From positions 1 to 33,607 of the forward strand of contig PHBJ01000005.1 in assembly GCA_002840555.1 (NCBI GenBank): DNA of 33,607 bases, in the 5' to 3' direction. Below, piece after piece: positions 23,782-32,400 of this stretch. The position numbers and the translations under genes were made by a program. Under the pieces are notes generated by a model that worked only from the letters and a program-made list of their open reading frames with translations, was not told where the DNA came from and searched no databases. The number at the start of each line of letters is the position of its first letter. Position 1 is the first letter of the stretch. Source of the DNA: Deltaproteobacteria bacterium HGW-Deltaproteobacteria-13. Lineage in GTDB: Bacteria; Desulfobacterota; Syntrophia; Syntrophales; Smithellaceae.

Positions 23782-24309
23782 TTGGCGCGCATACCCTACT
23801 TTATACCGGAACAAACGGATACGGAAAAAATTCAGTTACAAGGAACTCCGCCTCATGATTTAAATATTTTTAAAATAGTCACTCACGCCCAGATAGACAT
23901 CGCCCGCCAATTCATGAGCCTTCCGGCGGCAGTACTCATGAACGGCAAACTTGATCCGATCCTGAGAGAAATGGCCATCACCCGCACCGGAATTCTGTGC
24001 AATTCGGACTATGAAGTTTATCAGCACCGCCGGTTATGCAAACGGGTGGGCATGCCGAAAGAAAAAATTGATGCGCTGGACGCAGGTTCCGCCTCGCATA
24101 TCTTTTCCGAAATCGAACGATTAGTTCTGCGTTTTACCGAGGAAACCGTGCTCAAACATAATGTCAGCGACGAAACATTTGACGCCATCAGCAAACATTT
24201 CTCTCATGAAGTGCTGGTGGAACTGGCGATCGCGGCGGGATGTTATATGATGGTGAGTACCTTCCTCAACACCTTTAAAGTTGATATCGAGCAAAAAACT
24301 TCCGCGTAA
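23782..24309 (+). CDS. Carboxymuconolactone decarboxylase (CMD/AhpD)-family protein
   Basis: This 175-residue helical protein has the CMD core LREMAITRTGILCNSDYEVYQHRRL with C73, E78 and H82, and a second half EIERLVLRFTEETV...FSHEVLVELAIAAGCYMMVSTFLN. The family includes decarboxylases, hydroperoxidases (AhpD) and many proteins of unknown activity. The usual AhpD CXXC pair is not present, so a peroxidase role is unlikely. The start codon is TTG, fixed by AAAGGAG at 23769-23775; the gap to the acdA stop is 12 bases. Association with an acyl-CoA synthetase suggests a step in small-acid metabolism (inference). Confidence 0.82.
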   Translation: MARIPYFIPEQTDTEKIQLQGTPPHDLNIFKIVTHAQIDIARQFMSLPAAVLMNGKLDPILREMAITRTGILCNSDYEVYQHRRLCKRVGMPKEKIDALDAGSASHIFSEIERLVLRFTEETVLKHNVSDETFDAISKHFSHEVLVELAIAAGCYMMVSTFLNTFKVDIEQKTSA

Positions 24310-24352
24310 AACAATTTAAGTGGATGTGCCGAAAAATCTTTTTACTCAATCA

Positions 24353-25072
24353 TTATTCTTTAAAGGTTAAGCGGTAATCTTGATTCGGCAGGACGTTATC
24401 CAATCCTTTTATAAATTCTTTAATCGGTTCATTGTTTTTCAGATTGCGGATGATTTCAATAAATAGCGAAACGATTTCCCGGACTGTTTCCTCAGGTTTC
24501 GGGTCAATGTTATTTAAAAGTCTGCTGTTATAAAGTGTAATGACGCCGTGCAGAAAGCTCAACAGGATGATGATGGTTCTGTCTGTGTCAATGATCGCGA
24601 TTCCTCCGCTTTCCACATATTCCCGGGTTGTCTTTTGGGCCAATTCAAAAACGCGCATGGATGAATCGTATTCACGCGTAGCCAATTCCTCCATCGGCGT
24701 TCCGATGTAATCGCTGAATTTAGGCGTCGCCATGTTGAACATAAGATCATAGTAGTTGGGATGCGTGATTCCGAAGGAGACAAATTCATAGATAAGAAAA
24801 GCGACTTTCTCTTCCATGTTTTTGGCTCTTTCAAATGATTTGATAATGTTGTCATGAAGAATGATATAGCCGTACCTTCTCATCTCGATATTCAGCTCAT
24901 CCTTATTTGAGTAATAATTGTAGATGTTGGCGGCCGTCATTTTCATCCTGGAGGCAAGCTTTCTCATGGAAAGATTAGCGAATCCCTCTTTGGAAACCAT
25001 CGCAAAGGCAGTATCGAGAATCTTTCTTTTTATCTCTTCAATTTCAGTATCTTTCATCCGTAAACGCGGCAT
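24353..25072 (-). CDS. TetR-family transcriptional regulator
   Basis: This 239-residue protein has a TetR DNA-binding domain (about residues 12-62; FANLSMRKLASRMKMTAANIYNYYSNKDEL) and a helical ligand/dimer domain. It is divergent from the glycyl radical enzyme gene with 147 bases between the start codons. Each promoter in that gap carries one copy of TTAACAkTGTTwAATAAA over its spacer and -10. The ligand is unknown; TetR proteins near acyl-CoA enzymes often respond to acyl-CoA or hydrophobic compounds. GGAGAAG precedes the ATG; a second in-frame ATG five codons later has no better site. Confidence 0.9.
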   Translation of the reverse strand: MPRLRMKDTEIEEIKRKILDTAFAMVSKEGFANLSMRKLASRMKMTAANIYNYYSNKDELNIEMRRYGYIILHDNIIKSFERAKNMEEKVAFLIYEFVSFGITHPNYYDLMFNMATPKFSDYIGTPMEELATREYDSSMRVFELAQKTTREYVESGGIAIIDTDRTIIILLSFLHGVITLYNSRLLNNIDPKPEETVREIVSLFIEIIRNLKNNEPIKEFIKGLDNVLPNQDYRLTFKE

Positions 25073-25112
25073 TTCGCTTCTCCAAGTATCTCAAATATCT
25101 ATTTATTTTGAA

Positions 25113-25141
25113 TAATTAACATTGTTAAATAAATTTGTCAA
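25113..25141 (-). promoter_or_regulatory. tetR promoter with operator copy 1
   Basis: Minus-strand -35 TTGACA (25141-25136), 17-base spacer, -10 TAATTA (25118-25113). The operator candidate TTAACATTGTTAAATAAA (25116-25133) covers the spacer and half of the -10 and contains the perfect inverted repeat TTAAC-N3-GTTAA. This would allow autorepression. Confidence 0.72.
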
Positions 25142-25148
25142 ATTTTCC

Positions 25149-25178
25149 TTGACTTATTTCTTAACAGTGTTTAATAAA
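25149..25178 (+). promoter_or_regulatory. Glycyl radical enzyme promoter with operator copy 2
   Basis: Plus-strand -35 TTGACT (25149-25154), 17-base spacer, -10 TAATAA (25172-25177). The operator candidate TTAACAGTGTTTAATAAA (25161-25178) matches copy 1 at 16 of 18 bases and again covers the spacer and -10. The start codon is at 25220 with AAAGGAG upstream. Confidence 0.75.
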
Positions 25179-25219
25179 CAGCGTTAATAATACAATATCC
25201 ATCAAGTAAAGGAGAATTT

Positions 25220-28200
25220 ATGAGTACCCATTCATCAAATGTTCTATATCGAGAGACTCATTCTATTAATACTCCTGGTTTCACCGCGGCAAAACCTGTC
25301 TTGTTCGACTTTTCCAAGGATAAGACAATTTTTAAATACAATATCATACCGGGAATATTTTTAGGGTTTATTGCCGCATCTTACAATTATATTCCCTGGC
25401 TGAACAAGGAACTTAAAAATAGTGACGGTTATATCAATTACACTGTCGGAGTTGCCACGAAAGGCGGTGAAATCGCCCAGACCGTAGAAATCCATAACGG
25501 CAGGATGAGGGTTTTCCACGGCCTCCAAGAAAGTAACAATGCTAATTTTATTTTTGATAACTTGCAGGCCGCCGCCAGAATGTTGAACGGTGTTCCTTCC
25601 GATATCATGGAGCTGATGACAAAGAATGAAGTAATCATTGACGGCGACAGATCGGCCATGCTGTTTCTCGGATACCTTCTTTTAAAAGTCATATCGCCGG
25701 TCGTCAGAGTGAAGCTGATCTTTCTTGCCATGAAAGAAAAAGCTCAGAAGAAAAAATACACAGGCAAGATTGATATTGATTCGGATGTTTTGTCCGAAGA
25801 AATGAAAAAGAGAAAAAACCATCGAATCAAAGCGAAACAAGGAGAAGACCCCGGTGTTAAATTCCTTGATGATTCCTATCTCTCCGAGTACTCGATTGAA
25901 GACTTTCCCCGGGCAAAGGCCAGACATGATCAACAGATGAGCACACGTCCGGAGATCAGCGCGGAGCGGCCGAAGCTTCTCACCGAATGGTTCAGAAAAA
26001 ACGGATTTTACACCGACAACAAAGGCGACAAGTGGAATCCCATCATGAGGCAGGCTCTGGCTTTCAATTATCTCATGAGCAATAAAAGACCGGTGATTCA
26101 GGACAATAATCCATTACCGGGCTCAACCGGACCGGAAGACGTGCCTGTTCTGCTTTATCCCGATACCGAAGCATCAATATCTTTATGGGCCGAACTGGAC
26201 AGCATCAATAAACGCGTGCTGAATCCGCATGACATCAGCAGGCAAAACAAAAAAATATTAAAAGATATACTCCCCTTCTGGAGAGACAAAACTATCAGAT
26301 ACTGGGTGCTCAAAAATTTCAACTATCCCCTCTGTCTGAAAATGGATGACAGGACCGCGCTTTACTTCAACATGAAACTGGCCACCTTCTCTCATACCAT
26401 CCCGAATATTCCGAAAATCCTGAGCCAGGGTACATCGGGCGTCAAGACGGAGATCTACGACAGGATTGCCGAAGGCGGAAAATTTCTTTCCCCCGATCAG
26501 CTCACCACGCTGAAGGCCATGAAGATTACACTGGAAGGACTGGAGACCTACGCGCTTAATCTTGCCGCCGAAGCCCAAAGACTGGCCGGTATTGAAAAAG
26601 ACAAAACAAGAAAACAGGAACTCATCGAGATGGCCCAAATATGCCGTAAGGTTCCCATGAATCCCGCAGAGACTCTCCGGGAAGCTATAACAGCGGCATG
26701 GATTTTCCTTGTGGGCGTATGGATGGAGAACAATAACATATCCCTGTCACCCGGAAGGCTCGATCAGTATTTTCAGCCCTATTTTGAAATGGACATGGCA
26801 AAGATAACAAGTGACGAACAACGAAAAGTGTACATAAAAAAAGCCATTGAATTATCAGCTTTCCTTTTCCTGAGGATCGGACATCACCACATGGCTCTGC
26901 CCGACCTTGCCAATTATCTTTACAGCGGCACAAGAACAGACGCGGCCGTGACCCTCGGAGGCGTGAAGCCGGATGGTACCGACGCAGTGAACGATATGAC
27001 TTATATCTTTCTGAAGGTTACGGAAATGCTGGCCAATCAGGAGCCGAACATGAACGTCCGGTATCATCCCGGCACCAACAGCGATACTTACCTGAAGCGC
27101 ATCAGTCATGTGAATTACGTGGCATCGGGAACGCCGTCCATGCACAACGATATTCCCGTATTTGAATCTCTGCTGCAGCATGGTTACGATATCAGAGACA
27201 TCCGGGACTGGGGCGCGACGGGCTGCGTGGAACCGACCATGTCCGGAAAGCATACCGGACACACGAACGCTCTGTTCATGAACGCGCTGGCGGGCTTTGA
27301 AATGGCCATGAATAACGGTTACCATTCGCTGTTGAAGTGGCAGTTGGGACCCCAGACAGGCAGTATTGAAAACGGTGATTTTAAATCTTTCGATCAGTTC
27401 CTTGATGCTTATCGGACCCAGATGCAATTCCTGATCGACAATCACTGCGATTTGAATTTCTTCTGCGGCCAGGCTCATGCCGCAATACGGCCGCAGCCAT
27501 TCCTGAGCAGTGTCACCGAAGGCTGTATCGAAAAAGCGCTGGATAATACGCTGGGCGGAGCGAAATACAATTCATCGGGCAGTTCCAACGTCGGTCTGGC
27601 GGATATCACGGACTCCATGACGGCCATCAAGAAAATTGTGTTTGATGAAAAGATCACATCATTTCAGGAACTGAAAAAGGCGGTTGATACCGATTTTGGC
27701 GAAAATCCAAAACTGCATGCCATTGTGAAAAAGAAAATTCCTCTTTTCGGTTCGGGAAATGCCGAGGCGGTTGCAATGGCCAATCAAATGACAAAATTAA
27801 TCTGGAGCTGCTACGCGAAACATACGAATTTCCGGGGAGGCAAATATCTCACGGGCTTTTGGTCAACCTCATGGCACAGCGCCTTTGGAAATCTTTGCGG
27901 GACTCTGCCTTCAGGAAGACTCCGGGGGAAAGCCTTCACGCCCGGCTGTACGCCGCAGCCTCACGCGTCCAGAAGTATTCTCGACAACATGAGAGATGTT
28001 GCCAGGCTTGATCCGAAACAACTGGAAAACAATATTGCTTTCAACGTGAAGTATGTGCCGAACGCGAAGGATTCCGTCGAAAAAACGGTTGATACCATCT
28101 TCTCTTACATCAAGACCTACTTTAACGAAGGAGGGATGCAGCTTCAGTTAAATATGGTGGACTCGACAACTTTAAAGGATGCCATGATTCATCCCGAAAA

Positions 28201-28306
28201 TTACAGAAACCTGCTCGTCAGAATTTCGGGATATAGCGCCTACTTCGTTGAGCTGTCCAAAGAACTTCAGATCGAGCTGATAGAAAGATCTCAATTCCAG
28301 GGGTAG
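25220..28306 (+). CDS. Glycyl radical enzyme with N-terminal SCP2-like lipid-binding domain
   Basis: This 1028-residue protein is an anaerobic radical enzyme of the PFL/dehydratase superfamily. Residues about 220-1028 form the glycyl radical enzyme core: PEISAERPKLLTEWF, ENNNISLSPGRLDQYF, the active-site thiyl motif GCVEP with Cys669 and Glu671, and the radical motif RISGYSAYF with Gly1004. GCVEP is the form seen in glycerol/diol dehydratases and choline lyase rather than PFL (CC) or benzylsuccinate synthase. Residues about 45-165 look like an SCP2 sterol/lipid carrier domain (DGYINYTVGVATKGGEIAQTVEI), absent from characterised members, which are about 750-870 residues. A basic charged linker (170-220) joins the two. 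No activating radical-SAM enzyme is encoded in the window, so activation must occur in trans. Substrate unknown; a hydrophobic molecule is inferred. Confidence 0.9.
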   Translation: MSTHSSNVLYRETHSINTPGFTAAKPVLFDFSKDKTIFKYNIIPGIFLGFIAASYNYIPWLNKELKNSDGYINYTVGVATKGGEIAQTVEIHNGRMRVFHGLQESNNANFIFDNLQAAARMLNGVPSDIMELMTKNEVIIDGDRSAMLFLGYLLLKVISPVVRVKLIFLAMKEKAQKKKYTGKIDIDSDVLSEEMKKRKNHRIKAKQGEDPGVKFLDDSYLSEYSIEDFPRAKARHDQQMSTRPEISAERPKLLTEWFRKNGFYTDNKGDKWNPIMRQALAFNYLMSNKRPVIQDNNPLPGSTGPEDVPVLLYPDTEASISLWAELDSINKRVLNPHDISRQNKKILKDILPFWRDKTIRYWVLKNFNYPLCLKMDDRTALYFNMKLATFSHTIPNIPKILSQGTSGVKTEIYDRIAEGGKFLSPDQLTTLKAMKITLEGLETYALNLAAEAQRLAGIEKDKTRKQELIEMAQICRKVPMNPAETLREAITAAWIFLVGVWMENNNISLSPGRLDQYFQPYFEMDMAKITSDEQRKVYIKKAIELSAFLFLRIGHHHMALPDLANYLYSGTRTDAAVTLGGVKPDGTDAVNDMTYIFLKVTEMLANQEPNMNVRYHPGTNSDTYLKRISHVNYVASGTPSMHNDIPVFESLLQHGYDIRDIRDWGATGCVEPTMSGKHTGHTNALFMNALAGFEMAMNNGYHSLLKWQLGPQTGSIENGDFKSFDQFLDAYRTQMQFLIDNHCDLNFFCGQAHAAIRPQPFLSSVTEGCIEKALDNTLGGAKYNSSGSSNVGLADITDSMTAIKKIVFDEKITSFQELKKAVDTDFGENPKLHAIVKKKIPLFGSGNAEAVAMANQMTKLIWSCYAKHTNFRGGKYLTGFWSTSWHSAFGNLCGTLPSGRLRGKAFTPGCTPQPHASRSILDNMRDVARLDPKQLENNIAFNVKYVPNAKDSVEKTVDTIFSYIKTYFNEGGMQLQLNMVDSTTLKDAMIHPENYRNLLVRISGYSAYFVELSKELQIELIERSQFQG

Positions 28307-28342
28307 AATATTACCCCTTATCAATCTTCCCGCCCGCTTGTC

Positions 28343-28409
28343 TGCCATACCGGCGCAGGCCGGTATCCAGTGTCCGCTGTCATTCCCCGGCTTGACCGGG
28401 GAATCCAGT
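28343..28409. repeat. Two REP-like palindromic units
   Basis: Two related units follow the glycyl radical enzyme gene: ATACCGGC-GCAG-GCCGGTAT (28347-28366) and ATTCCCCGG-CTTGA-CCGGGGAAT (28382-28404), each preceded by TG(C/T)C or GTC and followed by CCAGT. This is the form of common dispersed extragenic palindromes (GTCATTCC...GGAATCCAG) and may also end transcription. Confidence 0.8.
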
Positions 28410-28416
28410 ATTTTTT

Positions 28417-28535
28417 CCATTCACCCTTCACTCTTCACCATTCACCTTTCACCTTTCACATTTCACTTTTCACCATTCACTATCCACTATCCACTATCCA
28501 CTATCCACTATCCACTATTCACTTTTCACCCTTCA
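28417..28535. repeat. Heptamer tandem repeat, 17 copies
   Basis: A strict 7-base period runs for 119 bases without a gap. Units follow the pattern C-N-W/C-T-Y-CA: CCATTCA, CCCTTCA, CTCTTCA, CCTTTCA and CTTTTCA, with five identical CTATCCA units in a row in the centre. The identical core implies recent slippage. Confidence 0.9.
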
Positions 28536-28601
28536 CGTCTTTCTACTTAATTACTTAAATCTTAAAACTTAAAACTTCTTTTCACCTTTCATCATTTTGT
28601 G

Positions 28602-28649
28602 TTGACAAGTCCATAATTAATACTTATAGTAGTACTGAAATTGATACTA
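28602..28649 (+). promoter_or_regulatory. Toxin-antitoxin promoter and operator
   Basis: TTGACA (28602-28607), 17-base spacer and TATAGT (28625-28630) form a near-consensus promoter. Inverted repeats overlap and follow the -10: TACT-TAT-AGTA (28621-28631) and TAGTA-N10-TACTA (28630-28649). These fit autorepression by the antitoxin. AAAAGGAG then precedes the ATG at 28667. Confidence 0.7.
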
Positions 28650-28666
28650 AAAGGAGTTTATCTTTT

Positions 28667-28918
28667 ATGAAAACAATCGCGGCCCAGGAAATTAAGCGCC
28701 GGGGAATTGGCGCCGTCGATGCGGCGCTTGCAGATGGCCCCGTACACATAATTCGTAATAATCAACCCAAGTATGTCGTTCTTTCTGAAAAAGATTATGA
28801 AAGCATTCTTAGCGACTTAGCTGAAGGACGTCTCGCCGCATCCGAAAACGATCTTAAAGCCGGTCGGATAAAACGTGGAAATTCCAAAAAACTAATGGCC
28901 GAACTACTTAAGAGTTAA
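28667..28918 (+). CDS. Phd/YefM-family antitoxin
   Basis: This 83-residue protein has a Phd/YefM-type start (MKTIAAQEIKRRGIGAVDAAL, DGPVHIIRNNQPKYVVLSEKDYESIL), the DNA-binding and dimer part, followed by an acidic/basic helical tail that would wrap the toxin (AEGRLAASENDLKAG). It lies four bases upstream of a RelE/ParE-type toxin gene on the same strand and is preceded by a palindromic promoter. Together they form a type II toxin-antitoxin module. Confidence 0.88.
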   Translation: MKTIAAQEIKRRGIGAVDAALADGPVHIIRNNQPKYVVLSEKDYESILSDLAEGRLAASENDLKAGRIKRGNSKKLMAELLKS

Positions 28919-28922
28919 CAAA

Positions 28923-29225
28923 ATGGTCGCCGGCAAATCGAAATCTGCTTATTCATTAGTCTGGACGGATACTTTTTCCCGAACTGCGCGAAAATTTTTA
29001 CGTCGTCATCCCGAATTAGCAGATTTATTTAAAAACGTATTGCATCTGCTCGAAACAGATCCGCAAACGCCTCAATTACATCTTCATCCCCTTAAGGGAC
29101 GGCATCAAGGAAAGTACGCAGTAAGGATAAACTACGAGTATCGTATAGTTTTACTTCTAAAAATTATTGATAGAGAAGTTATCGTTTTGGATGTTGGTTC
29201 ACACGACGAGGTTTATCATAATTAG
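28923..29225 (+). CDS. RelE/ParE-superfamily toxin
   Basis: This 100-residue basic protein has the RelE-fold pattern: WTDTFSRTARKFLRRHPELADLF, LLETDPQTPQLHLHPLKGRHQGKYAVRINYEYRIVL, and a final strand EVIVLDVGSHDEVY. The LKG...YAVRIN..YRI segment and the GSHDEVY end are typical of RelE/YafQ-like mRNA interferases that cut mRNA on the ribosome. The gene begins four bases after the antitoxin stop; no separate strong ribosome binding site is visible, so coupling is likely. Confidence 0.87.
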   Translation: MVAGKSKSAYSLVWTDTFSRTARKFLRRHPELADLFKNVLHLLETDPQTPQLHLHPLKGRHQGKYAVRINYEYRIVLLLKIIDREVIVLDVGSHDEVYHN

Positions 29226-29245
29226 ACGTCGGATATTCGGGATGG

Positions 29246-29288
29246 CACTTAATTATTTTGAAATGAAAATATTAAGTTAAGTGTTATG
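29246..29288. repeat. Stem-loop, left copy of a repeat flanking the defence gene
   Basis: CACTTAATTATTTT is followed after a short loop by AAAATATTAAGTTAAGTG, giving an imperfect stem. The left arm (CACTTAATTATTTTG, 29246-29260) matches 33546-33560 in the same direction at 14 of 15 bases. The right arm (TTAAGTGTTATG, 29277-29288) is the exact reverse complement of 33541-33552. Confidence 0.55.
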
Positions 29289-29426
29289 CCCCCGAATTCA
29301 CTCCAAGTTGACACTTTCCTTCCTGCAATTGCCAATATGACTTTGCTTATCATGTCGAACCGCTCTCGCAGAACCTGTGAAGCTAACCTTGGTGGGTAAA
29401 TCGAGTTCTCTGATAATAAAGCCTAA

Positions 29427-32400
29427 TTATTCATCAAAGCTCTCCCGATCTCGAATAGATCGCTCTATGTTACGATCAGCTGTTTTTCTGAGATCTTCGT
29501 ATAGTCGATATGCCGGTGAGAATTGAGGGATTTCTTCCATTGCCTTTTCCGTCTCTTTTTTCATCTGGACATCCTGTGGAAATGGTTCTCCAGGAGTTCC
29601 AGAACGTGTTCCTGAAATTGTTGCGCCATATAAAGCACTCCATGCATCTGTTAATAGATCTTTACCGTATTGTTTAGCCTTATCCAAAAACCGGATGACG
29701 AATTGTCTGTTTTTGAAAACGAAATCATGTGGTCCTTCACGAAGGATATGTGAGATTACGCTTATATCGGTAGGTGTTGCTGTTTCTATCCATTCCCCCA
29801 TAAATTCCATTAACTCGGCATCATAGGGGCGAAACATAGCATCAAATAGTTCGCCCGCACGATGATTAAATAGGACATCATCTTCGCGTGACTTCATCCA
29901 TTCCGACACCTGCCTAAGAAGAGTTCTGCATTCTTGTGACTCACGGAATAAAAGTGGGACTTGACAATAAGGACCATAATTACATGGCCGATACTTCCAG
30001 TCATTAGTGCGTGCAGCGTGTTCTACACGATCCATAAAGAATTTAGCTACTTTGCGGGCATGATACTTTGATGCCTTAGATAAAAATTTCTCAATCCAAT
30101 AACCATCAATTTCTGACAAAGACATCAATTTTTTCAGGAAATAGTCAATATCCTCTTCAGTGAGCAATTGGAATGGAATTACACTTTCCTTTTGAAAGAG
30201 CATTAGCAAATCATCAGCAACATTATTTGATATTCCGATATCGACAAATTTGAGAAGATCAATCGCTAGCTGTTGATCTTTTTTTGCCAAAAGTCGTATA
30301 GCGCTAACTGCATTCATAATAACTCTTTGATCATTTGATGAAAGGACTTTTTTGAGAATGGCAATATCTTTTTCACCGTAATTTATAGCCTCAGCATTTA
30401 CGGCGGAATATCCATCACCTATCGCTGAATGCAAGTTATTTAAATTTGTTTCAAGGAGCTGAAAAACAAAATCAATTGCTTCATCGTGATTTTCGTTAAG
30501 AAGTTTTGACAGAGCCGTACCAGCAAAAGGTGCTGTTCTTGATTCATGATTTACAAGAGCATTTTGAATAGTTGCCCGTGCAAGAGGTAATGATGATTGA
30601 ATTAGTTGCCAGTAGAGTTTGTAGGGTGATGGGCTACCAGCAATATCTACCTCTAAAAGATTTTGCTCCAGGAAAATACGTAGTTGTTCTCCATCTGGGT
30701 AAACTGAAATAAGATCATTGGTAAGTTCATCAAGATACTTATCCCATGCTCGATCAGACCGTTTAATATCTCTTCTTATCAAGATTTGTCCATAACCATC
30801 TATGAAGGCTAGTTTCGTGCGAAATTCCAGTGAAGCGGGTAATGATTTGAGTATACGTTTTGCAATCAATGCTGTTTTTTCACCTGCATAATTTGCATGC
30901 CATGATACTGAACGTGCGATTTCGATTAGCACGACATGATTCAGGGTTTCGGATTTTATTTTATTTTCTATTTTTTCAAGTGTCTGAGAAAATTCTTTTG
31001 TCCATTCTTCTCTCGATGCGCCGATTATTGAATACTGAATGCTTTCTCTCAGAAACCGTGCGGCCTGTGTAGCAATCTTTGACTTTTGGTGTGAAAGTAA
31101 GTTTATTGTTTCATTAATGACTTTACAGCGCAGATCAGCAACGAATTTGACATTTACGCCAAATCGCCCAATGGATACAGTCCTGCCATTTGATTCAGTA
31201 GTATGACCTTCCGTTCTAAGGATACCTTCGAGCACATCAAAAGGTGAATATGCATATGTCCATGAATCGTCTTGCTCCAATAGAGAGAGCGCAAAGTTAA
31301 CAACTACTTCATTATATTCTTTTGGCTTATTGGGCTGAACTTCACAAAGTTCCGAGAGAATGCGAATAGCGTGTCCTGGTGTTTGATTGAGTTCTCTTTT
31401 ATCACACTTACCCAATTCCCACAGATATTCGCATGCACGTGGGAGATGCTCGAAGTTATATGCTGCATATTTGATGAGATTTGGTAAATCTTCAAGGTGT
31501 TTCCCTTCAGCGATTAGATGTTGTGCAAAATCCAATGCGCGAGTCGGCTGGTAATAAGCGACTGCAGTTATGGCTCGGATATGAGGGTCGGAATATTTTC
31601 TTTTTGGTTTTAACTTTCGCCATATACCATCTAATAATTGGCTATTGCGCGGATTACCATTGGTCAGTCGCCAATCGAGTTTTCCAAGATTTAGAAGGAC
31701 ATGATCGATTTGTAAATCATCTGCCGCATCGAATATTTTTTCTGCATAGCCGGTTGATTTTCTATTCAATCCGATACATCTGTCCTCGATAATGTAATCG
31801 GCAAGTAAATCTGGTGATAAACGGTACTTTCCACCACGTTTGAATAGTATCCCGGCATCTGCAATTAAGCGAATTAGTCGGTTGACATCGGTTGTACTTA
31901 TACCTTCCACTTTTTCAACGATCGACGCAATTGATTCATCTTCAGGATGAAAGGGTTGTAATAGTGCAAGGATATTTAGGAGCTTTTTAATTGAATCAGC
32001 ATCATTCTTATTTCCAATGTCTCCAGCAATAATATTGCGGAACCTTCCAAGAAGAGTTGAGCGAAAAGCCTCTTCATTCTTTGCAAACTCAAAGTGTATT
32101 TTTTCTTTCGCAACAATCTGCGCACCAATGCAAGTAAAAAGCGGGCAATCGATTGTTAATCGCGCAATATCTCTAGCTACACTTTCCGGACCGCCAAATT
32201 CTTTCAATACCTGAATTGCTAGTTCTGTCGATTGATCAAGGGTTAAAGGATTAAGTATTCTCTCAGAAATCAGATTCCCCATCAATGCAAAATTGCTTGC
32301 CAGTGCTTTGATTTTATCAAGTCCATAGGGTCGAAATGATAATAGAAGTTTTGTTTTATTTGATGGTACCGATACATATTGAAAGAGAAGTTGCAAATCA

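Noticed and set aside
28417-28535. CRISPR array
   Set aside because: The period is 7 bases with no spacers; it is a simple tandem repeat.
28338-28558. Short open frames across the heptamer repeat
   Set aside because: They are a result of the 7-base repeat lacking stop codons and have no start signal.
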